In this document: one piece after another, positions 1-11,257 of the stretch
How positions within the stretch are numbered: position 1 is the stretch's first letter
How the letters are laid out: every line of letters starts with the position of its first letter
Assembly: GCA_964019425.1 (NCBI GenBank)
Contig: OZ025792.1
Span: 930,001-994,000 of the forward strand
Origin: Flectonema sp. DT1601
Taxonomy: Eukaryota; Euglenozoa; Diplonemea; Diplonemida; Diplonemidae
Reading direction: 5' to 3'
Length of the DNA stretch: 64,000 bases
Program-made: the position numbers and the translations under genes
The notes under the pieces: model-generated
Database searches by the model: none
The model's input: only the letters and a program-made list of their open reading frames with translations
Told to the model about the DNA's origin: nothing

Positions 1-1440
1 GCCTGGGGATTCTGGGTCTGGCAAGAAAAACAGAACAAACACCAAAGCACACAACTATTTTTTAGATCAAAACACGAATGTCAGCAAGTGTTATCAATTT
101 TTCTCTTTTGAGCCAAACAAAATTTAAAAAAAAGGAAGCGATCTGAAAAAAGCACTCCAACTTCCTATAAAATATTTATTGTTATACTTTATCTCATGAA
201 AAACCAATTTCCCCTAACATGATCGAATCTACTTACTCTAATCAAACCCTTTGTCCTCACGTCGGTCTTCCTCCTTACGATTCATGAGAACACACGAGAC
301 AAAGGATTATAATAAAAATAAAAGAACGAGTAAAAGAAAAACATTGTGAATGTGCTACAATGGGCTAAGTAGGCAGATTGTTGCCCAGTCAAGTCGGGAA
401 CGTAATTTTCGCGACAGACGACTACAACTATGAATCAAAAAGGTAAAGCAAGGCATCTGTTGAGTTAGACTCTATATTCACTGTGTGATGGAAGACTAAT
501 AGTCGGCTACAACAGACAACCTCCAGTCCAACCTCAAGAACAGGAACTCTTCTATTGTTCCTTTGAGAGCGATGTTTGCCGCTCAGAATTTCTTTATAAA
601 TTGTATTTGTGAAAACATAAAATGCAAGAACTACAATAAAAAAAAAAAAAAAAAAAAAAAAAAGACTTCATTTGAGTTTGAGCGGAACACATGCTAAGAT
701 TGGAATTCCTTGTTTCTAAACTTTTATTGGGTAATGTCACTAAAGGGGTGAATGACATCTCTGAAGAGTTTGCGGACCAATCCTTCTTAACATTCCTCAT
801 CACAAACACACGTCTGTTCTATTATTATAATCATTAATTCATTTCTTTTTTTATTCCTTTCTTTTTCATCATTTCCTCCTGTTTCGTTTCAGTTTGCAGA
901 CAAACTGATTAACAATAGCAAGTCCTCGTATCTCAAGGTGGTTTAACGTTATGGTTAGTCCCAAGTCGAAATCGGCTTGAGAACTGTGGGAAGAACCCAA
1001 ATTAGTGTGCAACACTCAACCGAGTGCACGGTAAACGTTTTTTCATTATTTTTTACGAATGCAATAACTTTCGCAGAGCGGCAACTCTCCACTGTGACAC
1101 AACAATAACAACAAAAAATCTGTTTCTGGTCTGGAAATTACAGCACAAGTATTCACTTTCAACTTGATACCGAAAAAACAGAATGAACAATATCATAAAG
1201 CACAAGATAAGAAAAACAAGAAAACGGCGACTTACGCGCAAGGGGAACGAGAAACAATTTTCTTTTTTTAGGTGAAGGGAATTTATAATTTATTTTGGGA
1301 AAACCTCTAATTCGGCACCAACATTTCCACTTTTTTTTTTTTAGGAAACCGTCAGCCGTACTTTGTACAAGGTGGCTGAGGTTCCCGAGACGACAAACCC
1401 GCAGCTTCGCCCCCTCCCATTCAACACACGCATCTATAAA

Positions 1441-1740
1441 TTCATAGCAATGGATTGATTGAAACACAAACAGTCAAGGATGTGTACTTGGGAAACTTTC
1501 CTTCTGGATCTTCTGCTGAGTACATACAATTGCTACTTGACACGCGGGGTAGTACTTAGTTATTATTATAATAACTCCAGAACTGATGGTTGCAGGGAGT
1601 CTCTTGATAATTCAAAGTAGCCTTAAAAAGCTCTCACGCCTGCATGAGTTAGATACCTGATAATCCGTTCAGAAACAGTGTCGCTGACTACCAGGCTGCC
1701 TGTAATTCGCAGGTGCCGTTGAAAAATCCGTAACTTTGAA
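1441..1740 (+). repeat. Dispersed repeat A, copy 1
   Basis: About 300 bases align with 53462-53735 in the same orientation, interrupted by small indels. Shared anchors are CTTGATAATTCAAAGTAGCC, the CTCAYGCCTGCATGAGTTAG hairpin region and CTTGACACGCGGG. By eye the identity is roughly three quarters. The second copy lies inside the MULE element between its left repeat block and its transposase, so this copy may be a remnant of a related element's non-coding part. I see no inverted ends or target duplication around this copy. Confidence 0.7.
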
Positions 1741-4466
1741 AAACTTTTGTGCGGAATTAAGGGTTTTCCCATTTATTTTTTATGTTTTTATAAGAAGTAA
1801 CCTTGCATCAGATGCAAAGCAGTAAACCCCTATAGACGTTTGTAACAATGACGCAATCAAGCGGACTCGTCAATGTGTGTGTGCATTTAGTAGAAGGTAT
1901 TCGTCTTGGAATGCGAAGATGAGATTTACTGTCTTTCATAACACCGATTAGATAGATTATAATTTTATTGATTTGTTTGAACGAGAAATATTCTCATCAC
2001 GGACAAACCGCGATTAAGTAAAGAAGAATAATAAGTAAGAGGAAAACAACTTTATCTGTTTTCTATGCAACAACCTAACGAAGGGACTATATCTTCATGA
2101 AGAAATGGAAAAGTGTCCATGCAGCCTGCAGGAGCGACATCCCTCTGTTAGATTTAATGTCGGGGAGAGACACAACACGACAGGGAAGCTGTCAGAGTTA
2201 TTCAAAGTAAGAAGACATCATTCTTCCTCCATTCAGGTTATATAAAAAACAAAAAAAAGAATATTTTTTATATCTTTTTTTTTTTTTTTTTTTTTTTTGA
2301 ATATTTGTTAACAACAGTAACTAAAGACAAACGTGAATTGAATTTATTTTTGTTGTCATTTCTGTCACGACGCAAAGTTTCTTATTTTTTTTTCCCCTCC
2401 CTCTTTTTTTTTTTTTTTCTTCCTAATCCAGAATTCATATATGAAATAGAATCTGAAATGCTGGGAGGAAGGCGATGACAAGTTACAACAGAAAGTTAGC
2501 ACGTTCATGCTTCTTTAATGACAGGTAACTACATTTTATCATCACAATAAAAGAGTGCGACAAACACACGAGAAGAACAACATCAAGAGAGCATTAAACA
2601 GTTAACAAGTATAAGCTTTGCTATAACTGACGAAGATCGCAGGTAGATTAAGTCAGACCTTGCTTTGCAGGTTTAACAAAATAATTTGAAGGGGTTAGTT
2701 TAATTGTTTGAATTGAACTAAAGATACAGTGACTGGTGATGCTTAACTTAGTAGCCTTCCGAAGTAACTATTAGGTTTCGAGAGTTATCCACATATCTCT
2801 AACCTCATCAGAGAGGCTTAGAAGTGGCTTATTGAAATTAGCTACTTTCTTGATTGCGTTTCGTAAATAAAAAGATTTTCTTATTTAGGAAAAAAAAAAC
2901 TAAGATAGTTTGAGATTTTGCTTTTGACAGTGTAGAAAAAAAAAAAAACAGTAATAAACTTTATAAAATACTAAAAACTAGGTTAAGTTAGTATGACAGA
3001 AAAACATTGCTTTTTGAGGGGATTATTTTTTTTTTTTTTGAGAATATTTATAATAATATAAATACATGTATTGTTAACTAAAGGTAAACACTACCAATAG
3101 TCATTCAGTGAGTAGAATGTAATACGACAGAGGATGCTTGGCTTTACTTATTAACTACCAGTTAAAAGGAATTAACATTCCTTAATAATTAATAAGTGAC
3201 GGGAAGGGAGGAAACAAAATAACCTAAAATAAAAAAGCACTACGCTAGCCACATTTTTTTTTCTGGATCCACTTCATGGTTAAGAGTTAGGCTTTACTAA
3301 AACCCCGATTCGGGATTTCGCTTTCCCAGCAGAGACGCTATTCGATTCCAGTACCACGAGTGTCGGCATTGAAGTTACCGGAACATAAGAAAAAAAAATA
3401 TAAAAACACGATCAGTGCTGTTTACTTTGGTACAAAAAGAGTCGTATCAATAATCGCAAATGTAAAGAAATAGGACCACCAGGGATGCTCACAGTACGAG
3501 AGCGAAGTGTCAAAACCAATTGTGAGTAGTAAGAAATATGTAAAGTGATTTTGGTTCAGGTTACTACCTTTTCCCAAAAAAAAACACTTTACCTCAACGT
3601 TATCTCTTACTATTACTGGTTTGACTTTTCAATTTTCAATATCCACATATAGTATAGTCTTCTATTTGGGTACGGAGAACCTTTCTTTCTTTTTTTTTTT
3701 TTTTTTTTTTTTTTTTCAAAAAAAAAAAAAAATATGTCCAACAACTAATAAAGTGTCATCTGAAGAATGAACTTTCTTAGCTTTTAAAAAAAAAACTTAC
3801 TTTATTAAAATTTAAAAAAAATAAAATAAAATAACATCTCGCACAAAGAAATCTGCTTGACCTTGCAGCACCCGATACCCCTGACCAATTACTACTTTAT
3901 TAACCCTTACAGAGGTAGGTTAATTCATACATTCAAAGTACATCAGTTTGACTGGTGTCACAGCAGTGGGAACGTAACTCTCTCACCTTTTTATGATTCG
4001 CAAAACAAAAACATCAATCTCTCAATTTTAAAGTAAAAGATGAGATATTCGTTTTTTTTTAATTTTAATTTTAATTTTTTTTTCTTTGTTGAAAATTGAC
4101 AAAGATTTTTTTATGAGAATCGTGAGAAAACAGATGATTAAAAGTCCGATTAAATGAACAAAATTTCGCAATAAAAAAAAAAAAAGTAATAATTTGAATG
4201 ATAATAAAAAAAAAAGGCTTTTGTAAAGCGTTGTAAAGGCAAGCTTTAAAAAAAAAAAAAAAATAACTCAGGTTCTGGAAATGATTAATTTAACATAAAG
4301 TTTTTAAAAACGCACCGTTAAAAAAAAAAAAAAAAAAATAGGATCAACTTAATCAATGTAAAAAACACTTCTGTATTTATACCACAAACCACGATGTACA
4401 ACTTAGCCATATAGTAAAGAATAAATAATAAAACCTACATCAGGGTTAAAAACACTTCCCTTCAGA

Positions 4467-4498
4467 AATAATAAACGACGAATACGTCGTTTATTATT
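4467..4498. repeat. Perfect 14-bp inverted repeat, 4-nt loop
   Basis: AATAATAAACGACG is followed by AATA and then its exact reverse complement, CGTCGTTTATTATT. This makes a 32-base hairpin or cruciform in an otherwise low-complexity region. A purely A/T palindrome would be unremarkable here, but the CGACG/CGTCG core makes chance less likely. There is no T-run directly after it typical of an RNA terminator, and no flanking gene explains it. Confidence 0.75.
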
Positions 4499-5052
4499 CA
4501 TTAGTTAAATTAATTTGCTTGAAAAAAAAAAAAAAATCTACAACAAAAGAAGGTCCAGTTGTTGTTAGAGAACTTCACAACCGTGTGTGATCCGCTTAAG
4601 ATAAAAAAAAAAACGTTTTACTGTCAATAATAGAAACAATATTTTTAGAGAAGAAAACGGGAAAGTCGACACAGATGCTGTTATGAGCTTTTTGCAATTT
4701 TTTTTTTTGGTAAAAGTGACAGGATCACTTGACTACATTGATATCAAAACTAAAATAGAAAACAAAAAAAAAAAAAATGTCACAGTAGAGAGTTGCCTAA
4801 AAAGTTCCTTCGTAAAAAAAAAAAACGTATCGTACATAAAATCATTGTTTTTTCTTTGTAAAGGGGAAGGGGTTGTGTTTAGCATTACAAACAATTTCTG
4901 CTCGTAATTCATTCTTCCTAATCGAGTTAGCAGCATGCACTGCATTCGTATCCAGCTGTCCCATGTCAGTTCTTTTTTCTTTTTTTATGTCCCGACTTCG
5001 GAACAGCCAGATAGTCCTTCTGAAGAGAGTTCAAACTACTGTTTCACTCTTC

Positions 5053-6456
5053 TCAGGTGTCACGGCTTGTGACGGTGGTCTTCGATGCCCTCCTATTCCG
5101 AGCAAGTGCTCCCTGCCATGGGGATTTACGATCTATTTTCCTCAGAGAAAAGTCTCCACGAAAAGGATCCGGTAGTGGATCTGGAATCGTTAAAGGATCG
5201 TCCCCTCCTTCACTGCGAGGTGATAACAACAACATCGCTGCATGTTCCTGCAAAGTAAGATGCTGGTAGGGTAACATGCGACTATTCTTTAGAGATTCAT
5301 AGCGAAACAGATGTTGCTCTGAAGAGTTTCTCGGAGTAGGCGCGACAGGTGATGTTTGAGGCGATGCCTGGGGAACCTCGCGAGTTGGTTCGGGTCCAGG
5401 CAGGACCATATCGGGAAGCATCGGGAAGGTGGCCTTCTTCTTAGTAACGGGAGACAACAGAGATTTCAAGCAAGACTTTGGCGTCGCTGGTTCTGAAGAG
5501 CGATCGGAAAGTCCTGGGGAACGTTGCATCTGAATCGGGGAGTCCTTCGTAGATGACACGGAAACCTTATCTTTAAGAGCCATAATCCTGGATGGTGGTG
5601 GTGGTGATGGGGTTCTAATTACTGCGATTTCATCCCAGGCAAAGTTTTCAGAAACATACATTCGAATATCATGAGAATCAAATACAGCAAAGGGACCTAC
5701 CAAGGCTGTGATCTTTTGAGTTAAAATATGAGATTCCCAAGTACTGAATATCCCAGAAGGGGAAAGCTCGGACCGATAAACAGATTTTCCAGCGATACAA
5801 ACAACCTGCCTACATGAAGCAGACACATCGATCACAGTGGAATGTGTTGGATGGAATTGAAGTGATGTTAGACGCTTCCAAGATGGTCGTTTTGAAAGAT
5901 TCAGCATTGATACAGTGAGATTAGGTCTATCGGTGTTTGCTTGATTACCAGAAGTAATTAGAAACCCTTCAGATGTTGGAATCATTTGATGTCCATAAAG
6001 TAAAGGAGACAACCCACTTGCTTCGATAACATCCCAGCAACCTGTTTCGAGGTCGATGACGTGAAGTATCGGAGACGGTGATCCAATGTCGTCCAGAACA
6101 TCTTTTCCTCCGTGTAGATATAGTTTTGAATCCTTACAGCAGATTGCTGGTTGTGATAGGTTCGCCTTACGCTTAGCAAAACGATATGGAATTTCATATC
6201 TTTCTGATCTCTTAGAGAAAGTGATTGTCATCACTTCCCAGTCAGCGTCTTTATCAGCAGACTCTTTTATTAATATCTTTCTTGGGGATACAAAAACTAT
6301 TAACCTTCCTTCCGCACTAGTCAGTAGAGGATCTGTTCTCATCTCTCCCACGTGATAATAAGTTTCACTTCCATTTTCTCCCATTGACTTGCATCGAACG
6401 CCAACTCTTCGATCTTCCCGTTGGATAACACAAACGCTTCCATTCCATACCGCCAT
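5053..6456 (-). CDS. Kelch-like beta-propeller protein with disordered tail (5' end uncertain)
   Basis: The 467-residue frame has kelch-like blade sequences in its first 300 residues: a Gly-Gly pair (LYLHGGKDVLDD), a blade-ending ETGCWDVIEA and a SGLSPLLYGHQM segment. The last 150 residues are rich in Pro, Ser and Thr (PSPPPPSR, QASPQTSPVAP) and are probably disordered. I know no specific orthologue, and the blades are degenerate. The start is doubtful: an acceptor-like CACAAACAG ends at 6471, and the 14 bases after it read in frame as Y-T-P-C before Met1, which fits a propeller strand continuing from an upstream exon. If that AG is instead a trans-splice site, an out-of-frame ATG four bases earlier would come first. 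I could not locate an upstream exon. Confidence 0.55.
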   Translation of the reverse strand: MAVWNGSVCVIQREDRRVGVRCKSMGENGSETYYHVGEMRTDPLLTSAEGRLIVFVSPRKILIKESADKDADWEVMTITFSKRSERYEIPYRFAKRKANLSQPAICCKDSKLYLHGGKDVLDDIGSPSPILHVIDLETGCWDVIEASGLSPLLYGHQMIPTSEGFLITSGNQANTDRPNLTVSMLNLSKRPSWKRLTSLQFHPTHSTVIDVSASCRQVVCIAGKSVYRSELSPSGIFSTWESHILTQKITALVGPFAVFDSHDIRMYVSENFAWDEIAVIRTPSPPPPSRIMALKDKVSVSSTKDSPIQMQRSPGLSDRSSEPATPKSCLKSLLSPVTKKKATFPMLPDMVLPGPEPTREVPQASPQTSPVAPTPRNSSEQHLFRYESLKNSRMLPYQHLTLQEHAAMLLLSPRSEGGDDPLTIPDPLPDPFRGDFSLRKIDRKSPWQGALARNRRASKTTVTSRDT

Positions 6457-6470
6457 GCATGGAGTGTATC

Positions 6471-8699
6471 CTGTTTGTGAGAATTAAAATATGCTAATGA
6501 GTGATTGTAATCTTATTAAATAACGAATTCAATTTATAACAACCAGCGCTGAAGAATAGAAGCGAAAGAGGACCACCAAGTCATTACTTTTTATTTTTAA
6601 TTTTTTTTTTTTTTGTTGCGTGTTTTTCTACCTGCCTTATTTCAGTTAGGCCACCTACACTCAAGCCTCTCTGAATACTCCTCTTTCCTTTTCCCTTTTT
6701 TTTTTTTTTTTTTTTTTTTTTCGCACATGTTGGTCCTTTAATACAAAAAAGTGTGTCCTTTTATTTAAGTTTTTTTTTTTTTTTTTTTTTTTTTCCTTCC
6801 TCCCGTTTCCCTGTAGCAATGCAGTTGTCAACAGAGTAGTTTTTTTCCCCTCTCTCTAATTATAAAAAGTAATATTTTTATAACGCTAAAAATTTCTTTT
6901 TTCCCGTCCCTTCCGACCACCGGAAAGTAGTGAGCACCTATTCAAATAGGAGTAGCATTGTAACTGATGAAGTGATAAAAGTAAATGATTTGTTGTGCAT
7001 GAACCGAGAAAAAAACCGGTTGATACTTTTTTTTTTTTTTTATTCTTCTTTAATTTCAGGGCTTCTAAGAACATTTTTCTTTTTATTGACACTTGTGATT
7101 GCCAGTTGCAAATATTTTTATTTATTTTTTTTTTTTAAAAGGGAAGGAAAAATATTGCAACACAGACAAGAAAGACTTTGCGGATTAGCCCGCCGTGGTT
7201 GTAATAACGAGCAGCTCATGAATGCAGGAAAAAAAAAAAAAAAAAAAACGCACATTTCTTCCAATTCTTTCATATCAGGGCAAGAGGGCTTTTCAAACAA
7301 CGCTGTCACACAATGTTGCATTTCTTAAACTAAGAACCAAACAGCGTTTGTGACTCCAGACACGGCTCAGCAAACGAGACAAGCGGTTGCGGCGGTTAGA
7401 TAACAAAAAATTGCACAGTACAAGGACTCCTTATTCCCACGGAAGCATCACTTGCCTCCCTATGAACACACTAATAAAGAAAAAAACCGAAAGAGAGAAA
7501 GACAAGTAAAAGGGAAAAAATAAAGTTAAACTTGTTGGATGTTGCCCTTTCACAACTTCTACTATGCATGTGGTCGCTATTTTCTTTTTTTTTTTTTTTT
7601 TTTGTTGGAATTTGTTTTTTCTTCATTGTTTTTTTTTTTTTTTTTTTTTTTTTTTTCCTCCTTTTTTCCTAAAGCACTTTCTGCACATTTCCAGCTTACC
7701 TAATTGAGAACTGCTAAGTAGCAACCTTGATTTTGACTCTCTTTCCCATCCATTGAATCCCAGTCTCCCTTTTTTTTAGCACTTTAAAAGAAAAGCGTTT
7801 TTTTTTTTTTTTTTTTTTTTTTGAAAAGAAAAAAACCTAACCCACCCCAAAAAATAAATCAAAAAAAAAGAAAAAAAAAAAGGTACGGAGCCTTATTTTC
7901 CTGTGCAATGTCGTTCATTTTTATACGTAACTGGAAAACCTAAATTAGTAGTGTTACGCTGCCGCTTTTCGCATTCCATCAGACTGACTAGTAGACAACG
8001 AAGAAGAGAAAACTCTGGGGGAAAAAAGAAAAGAAAACAGTTACCAGACGCCGCTGTCCAACCGCCCATGTGGGTCTAAGCCCTTTTTTTTTTTAAAAAC
8101 CCCCTGGGTATTTTATTTACTTGCGTGATTGTTTTTTTTAAAGGACCTCGATCAAGATTGCCAGGGTCTCAGGGCCCCCCCAGCCCTCTTTTTCATTCGT
8201 GCAACATTGCTCCTCCTGATGTTTACTCATTTCATTCATTCCCCCCCTTTTCTTTTTTTTGTTTTTCCCCCTTTCTTTTGAGAACTTTTCCACACTTGTG
8301 GATTACAGTAAGATTATGAAACAACGCGCGCAATGCGTCTACCGAGAGAAAAAAAAAAAAACACACTAAACCCAAATCCCGTATTTGCTGCTTGTAGAGC
8401 AACCTCATGTACCTGTTCTGTTCCTGATTTCGTTCAATTTGTGGAATCTCAGGAGGAGCAAAAAAAAGAGAAAAAAAAGAGGGAGGGGTGTGCCCTGTAA
8501 CCATCGTTACGCAAGTGCATGTGGCTTTTTGTATAGGATGTTTTTTTTATTTTTTTAAAGTTTTTTTTTTTTTTTTTTTTTGGGTGTTTATTATTTTTTT
8601 TTTTTTTTTTTTTTTTGTTTTGTTTTTTTGTTTCGCAAATCACACCAAACCCAGTGTGTAAACAACTTTAGAGGAAATAACTGGCGGCAGGGAAGAGAA
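6471..8699. other. Intergenic, homopolymer-rich
   Basis: About 2.2 kb lie between STRAP and the kelch-like gene. It contains many T or A runs of 18 to 30 bases (for example 6696-6721, and further runs near 6770, 7627, 7800 and 8557). A missing first exon of the kelch-like gene could lie here, but I see none I can support. No RNA gene was recognised. Confidence 0.5.
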
Positions 8700-9786
8700 T
8701 CATCCGTCCTGCTCCTCAGGTTTTCTGTTTCTGCGAATGGTACTGGTTGTTGGCCAGATACGAACCATCCCATCTTCGGAACCGGAGGCGAAGGTCTGAG
8801 AGTCAGGAGAGTAACGGAGATGGAAAACCTGTTTTAATTAAATTTCAGTACAATCAAGGTTATAAAAATTGAAAGTGAAACCAAACTACATACAGGTCCG
8901 TGATGTCCCTTATGGCTTTCCTGTTCCTCACCAGTCAGAACATCATATTCTTTGGCCTTCAACTTACTTCCGACAGCGAGGTGCTTAAAATCAGGAGCAA
9001 GATCAGCACAGTCAGCTTCTTCGCTGAGAGCAAATTCTTGCTTGATAGAAAGATCGTCAGGCTTGAGGAGAGTGACCGCCTTACCAGCGGAAACGATTAG
9101 AAGTCTGTTCGTGTTGAGAAGTGTTTTTTAATAAAATGTAAAGTGGGATATTAAAAAATAAAAACATACTTGTTAGCTCTCGAATATTCAACAGCATTGA
9201 GCGCATCGATCTTCAGAGATTGAGTGACGTACCCAGTTCTGATATCCCATTTCTTAATAATGTTGTCAGCAGCACTGCTTATAATTGAGTTTGAGTCTTC
9301 TCCCCAAAAGACGGTCATTTTTTGCTGGTCATCGTGACCTTCCCACTCCATAATACTGGTATCGTATCTCTCAGTATCAAAAATTCTGATTTTTTTATCC
9401 ATCGCCGCTGATACGATTCTAGGCATCGAGCGATGCCAGTCAACGAACTTCACGCAGTGGGGATGAGTCCATGAGTATTTACAGTCTCCTGTAATAGCAT
9501 CCCATAACTTTACGGAATAGTCACCTGACGCAGTAGTGATGTGAGTAGCTGCGTGGTTAAAACAGGCGCAGAAAACTGCTCCCTTATGACCATCAAAAGT
9601 ACCAACCCAATCTCCTGTTTCTCCATTTCTTAACATCGGTTTACCATCGTGACAACTACTAACAAACCAATAGGTTCCATCAACTATTCTTGAGTATGCA
9701 ATGTGAGGAACTGGTCTTGTGTGTCCCGAACACACCTTCACCTTTGCTTCCTGTGTTAAAGGCATTTGAGGCCTGTCTGCCATCAT
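8700..9786 (-). CDS. STRAP: STRAP/UNRIP-like WD40 protein, three exons
   Basis: STRAP is a WD40 propeller that in animals scaffolds the SMN complex and TGF-beta receptor signalling. Three exons (9786-9170, 9104-8894, 8828-8700) give 318 residues in one frame. STRAP hallmarks are CSGHTRPV, SCHDGKPMLRNGETGDWVGTF, GHKGAVFCACFNHAATH and a last blade SPDSQTFASGSEDGMVRIW. The animal protein is about 350 residues; the extra acidic tail is absent and this one ends in a short basic segment. The start is the first of two adjacent ATGs; GCTTAACAG ends 22 bases upstream and could be a trans-splice acceptor. Both introns are 65 nt, with GTATGT donors and AACAG acceptors. The frame stays intact across both junctions, which supports the model strongly. 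Confidence 0.88.
8829..8893 (-). other. Cis-intron 2 of STRAP
   Basis: A 65-nt intron with donor GTATGT and acceptor AAAACAG, phase 0. It joins GHHGP to VFHLRYSP. Removing it restores the last WD40 blade. Confidence 0.85.
9105..9169 (-). other. Cis-intron 1 of STRAP
   Basis: A 65-nt intron with donor GTATGT and acceptor GAACAG, phase 2. It joins SRAN-K to LLIVSAGKAVTLL. The frame stops inside it if unspliced. Confidence 0.85.
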
Positions 9787-9999
9787 GTGAGTGTTGACCC
9801 ACCTCCTCCTGTTAAGCAATATAATATAAATACAAACAACATACGGAAGAAACTGCTGCGTGTAAATACGTAAAAGAGTGAACGAAATAAGTGTTAAAAG
9901 AAATAGGTAGCCAGAATAGTAAAAATAAATAAAAAATTGTAAATATTGTTCATTTTTTTTTTTTTTTTTTTTAAAAATAAAAAAATAAGTAAAAAAGAA

Positions 10000-11124
10000 C
10001 TACCATCCCAAATGTGATGATATATAGTTTGCAACATTTACACCCATTACATGTTGGGCTAGTTGTGACGGATGGCCTGCACAACCAGATCTATTTTGAG
10101 GTATTGAACCAGGAGATTCCAGTGAGATATATTTAATAGGTATTCCCTTTTGAACACCTGCAGTAACTGCTGCTTTTATATTACTACACTCTAAACCATT
10201 ATCAACAATCCAAGGACCACATATTGCGAATATAGGAACTTTTCTTGCTTCATGAATTCGGGTTGCAAGTTGTAAGTATGCGTCAGTCCACTGTTGTGGA
10301 GTAGGAGCTGGATGGTAATTTGCGTAGTCATTAGTACCAAGATTGATTATGATAGCATCAGGTGAAAAGGAAGGAGACGTAAAGTTATAAATATTATCTT
10401 TATTATTACGTAAAGTAGCGAGGTTCCAAGTATACATGGTTGACATATTTGCAGGAGCAAGCCAGCTAACAGCATTGAACAAAAGACCTGCTGCTGACCA
10501 TGCTTCAATATGATATTCCGCGCGTAGTATTTGCGAAGTTACCGTCGCCCATGACAGCCAAGTGTTTTCGTAGACACCTCCATCACAATTTGGTTCAGTT
10601 TTATTAAGTCCACCACAACCAAATCCAGCAGTAATACTATCTCCTACAATCTCTAATTTCCTACCTGACTCACCCCACCATCCAGTTCCTGGTACAGCTA
10701 TCCCCTTATCTAATGTAATAGAGTGAAAAACTACAAGTCCCATATGAAGCCAAATGTTATTTGCTTCAGTAGTCTTTGATATTAAGATGTTGTATGTGTG
10801 TTCTGATGATAGGTCCCACAGGATAGGATACTCAAGGGTTTGGTTATTATTAATTGTTATATTTGAGGTAACGATTGTACTAAAGTCTTCCTCAATCACA
10901 ACAACATTAAATCTACTTTCAGCAAGACCACCAGATCCATAATACGATGAAGCTGATAAACTGACTGATGTCGCTCCAGTCACTTCTAGTGCTAACCCAG
11001 AACCCGGCCAGTCAATTTGAATGCCGCCATCAGAGTTCACAACATGTCTTCCCAATACTTTTAATTGAGAAGACTGGATAGTTACATCAGCGAATAGGAC
11101 TGCTGTTAGTATAGCAATGTTCAT
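10000..11124 (-). CDS. Secreted SGNH/GDSL esterase, carbohydrate esterase family 2-like
   Basis: The 374 residues begin with a hydrophobic signal peptide (about residues 1-15). An N-terminal beta-sandwich-like domain follows (about 20-150), then an SGNH hydrolase domain. The nucleophile motif is VGDSITAGFG (Ser163), block III is NLGTNDY (Gly263, Asn265) and the catalytic histidine is His351 in CAGHPS. This two-domain order matches CE2 deacetylases, which remove acetyl groups from plant polysaccharides. The usual Asp two or three residues before the His is missing, which suits the Ser-His dyad known in some CE2 enzymes. Several N-x-S/T sites fit a secreted or lysosomal protein. GTTTAACAG ends 14 bases before the ATG. 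The next gene upstream starts only 134 bases away. The substrate is inference. Confidence 0.8.
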   Translation of the reverse strand: MNIAILTAVLFADVTIQSSQLKVLGRHVVNSDGGIQIDWPGSGLALEVTGATSVSLSASSYYGSGGLAESRFNVVVIEEDFSTIVTSNITINNNQTLEYPILWDLSSEHTYNILISKTTEANNIWLHMGLVVFHSITLDKGIAVPGTGWWGESGRKLEIVGDSITAGFGCGGLNKTEPNCDGGVYENTWLSWATVTSQILRAEYHIEAWSAAGLLFNAVSWLAPANMSTMYTWNLATLRNNKDNIYNFTSPSFSPDAIIINLGTNDYANYHPAPTPQQWTDAYLQLATRIHEARKVPIFAICGPWIVDNGLECSNIKAAVTAGVQKGIPIKYISLESPGSIPQNRSGCAGHPSQLAQHVMGVNVANYISSHLGW

Positions 11125-11257
11125 TTTTTGTTTTGATTCTGTTAAACGAAATTAAACTAATCGTTAGCTTTGTACTCACTGAGAACAGGGAAACAACAAA
11201 AGTGTAAATGAAACAAAACTGACGTTTGCTCCCGTTCTTGTGGGACAGTCTCTTCTT

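Larger units (their letters stand above)
1..5052. other. Gene-free stretch, A/T homopolymer-rich
   Basis: I see no recognisable coding region on either strand. The region is dense in A or T runs, for example A26 at 638-663 and T27-C-A15 at 3690-3732, the latter able to fold back on itself. It holds one copy of a dispersed repeat (about 1441-1740) and a perfect 14-bp palindrome (4467-4498). Open frames here are short and run through homopolymers, so I treat them as chance. It lies downstream of the kelch-like gene, so part of it may be 3' untranslated sequence or spacer before another array. Confidence 0.6.

Noticed and set aside
1159-1467. A 102-codon minus-strand frame near the left edge
   Set aside because: It runs through a homopolymer (KKKKK) and into repeat A, with no domain or start context.
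3290-3370. B-box-like TATTCGATTCC suggesting a tRNA
   Set aside because: The bases on either side do not form a T stem and no A box or acceptor pairing is found.
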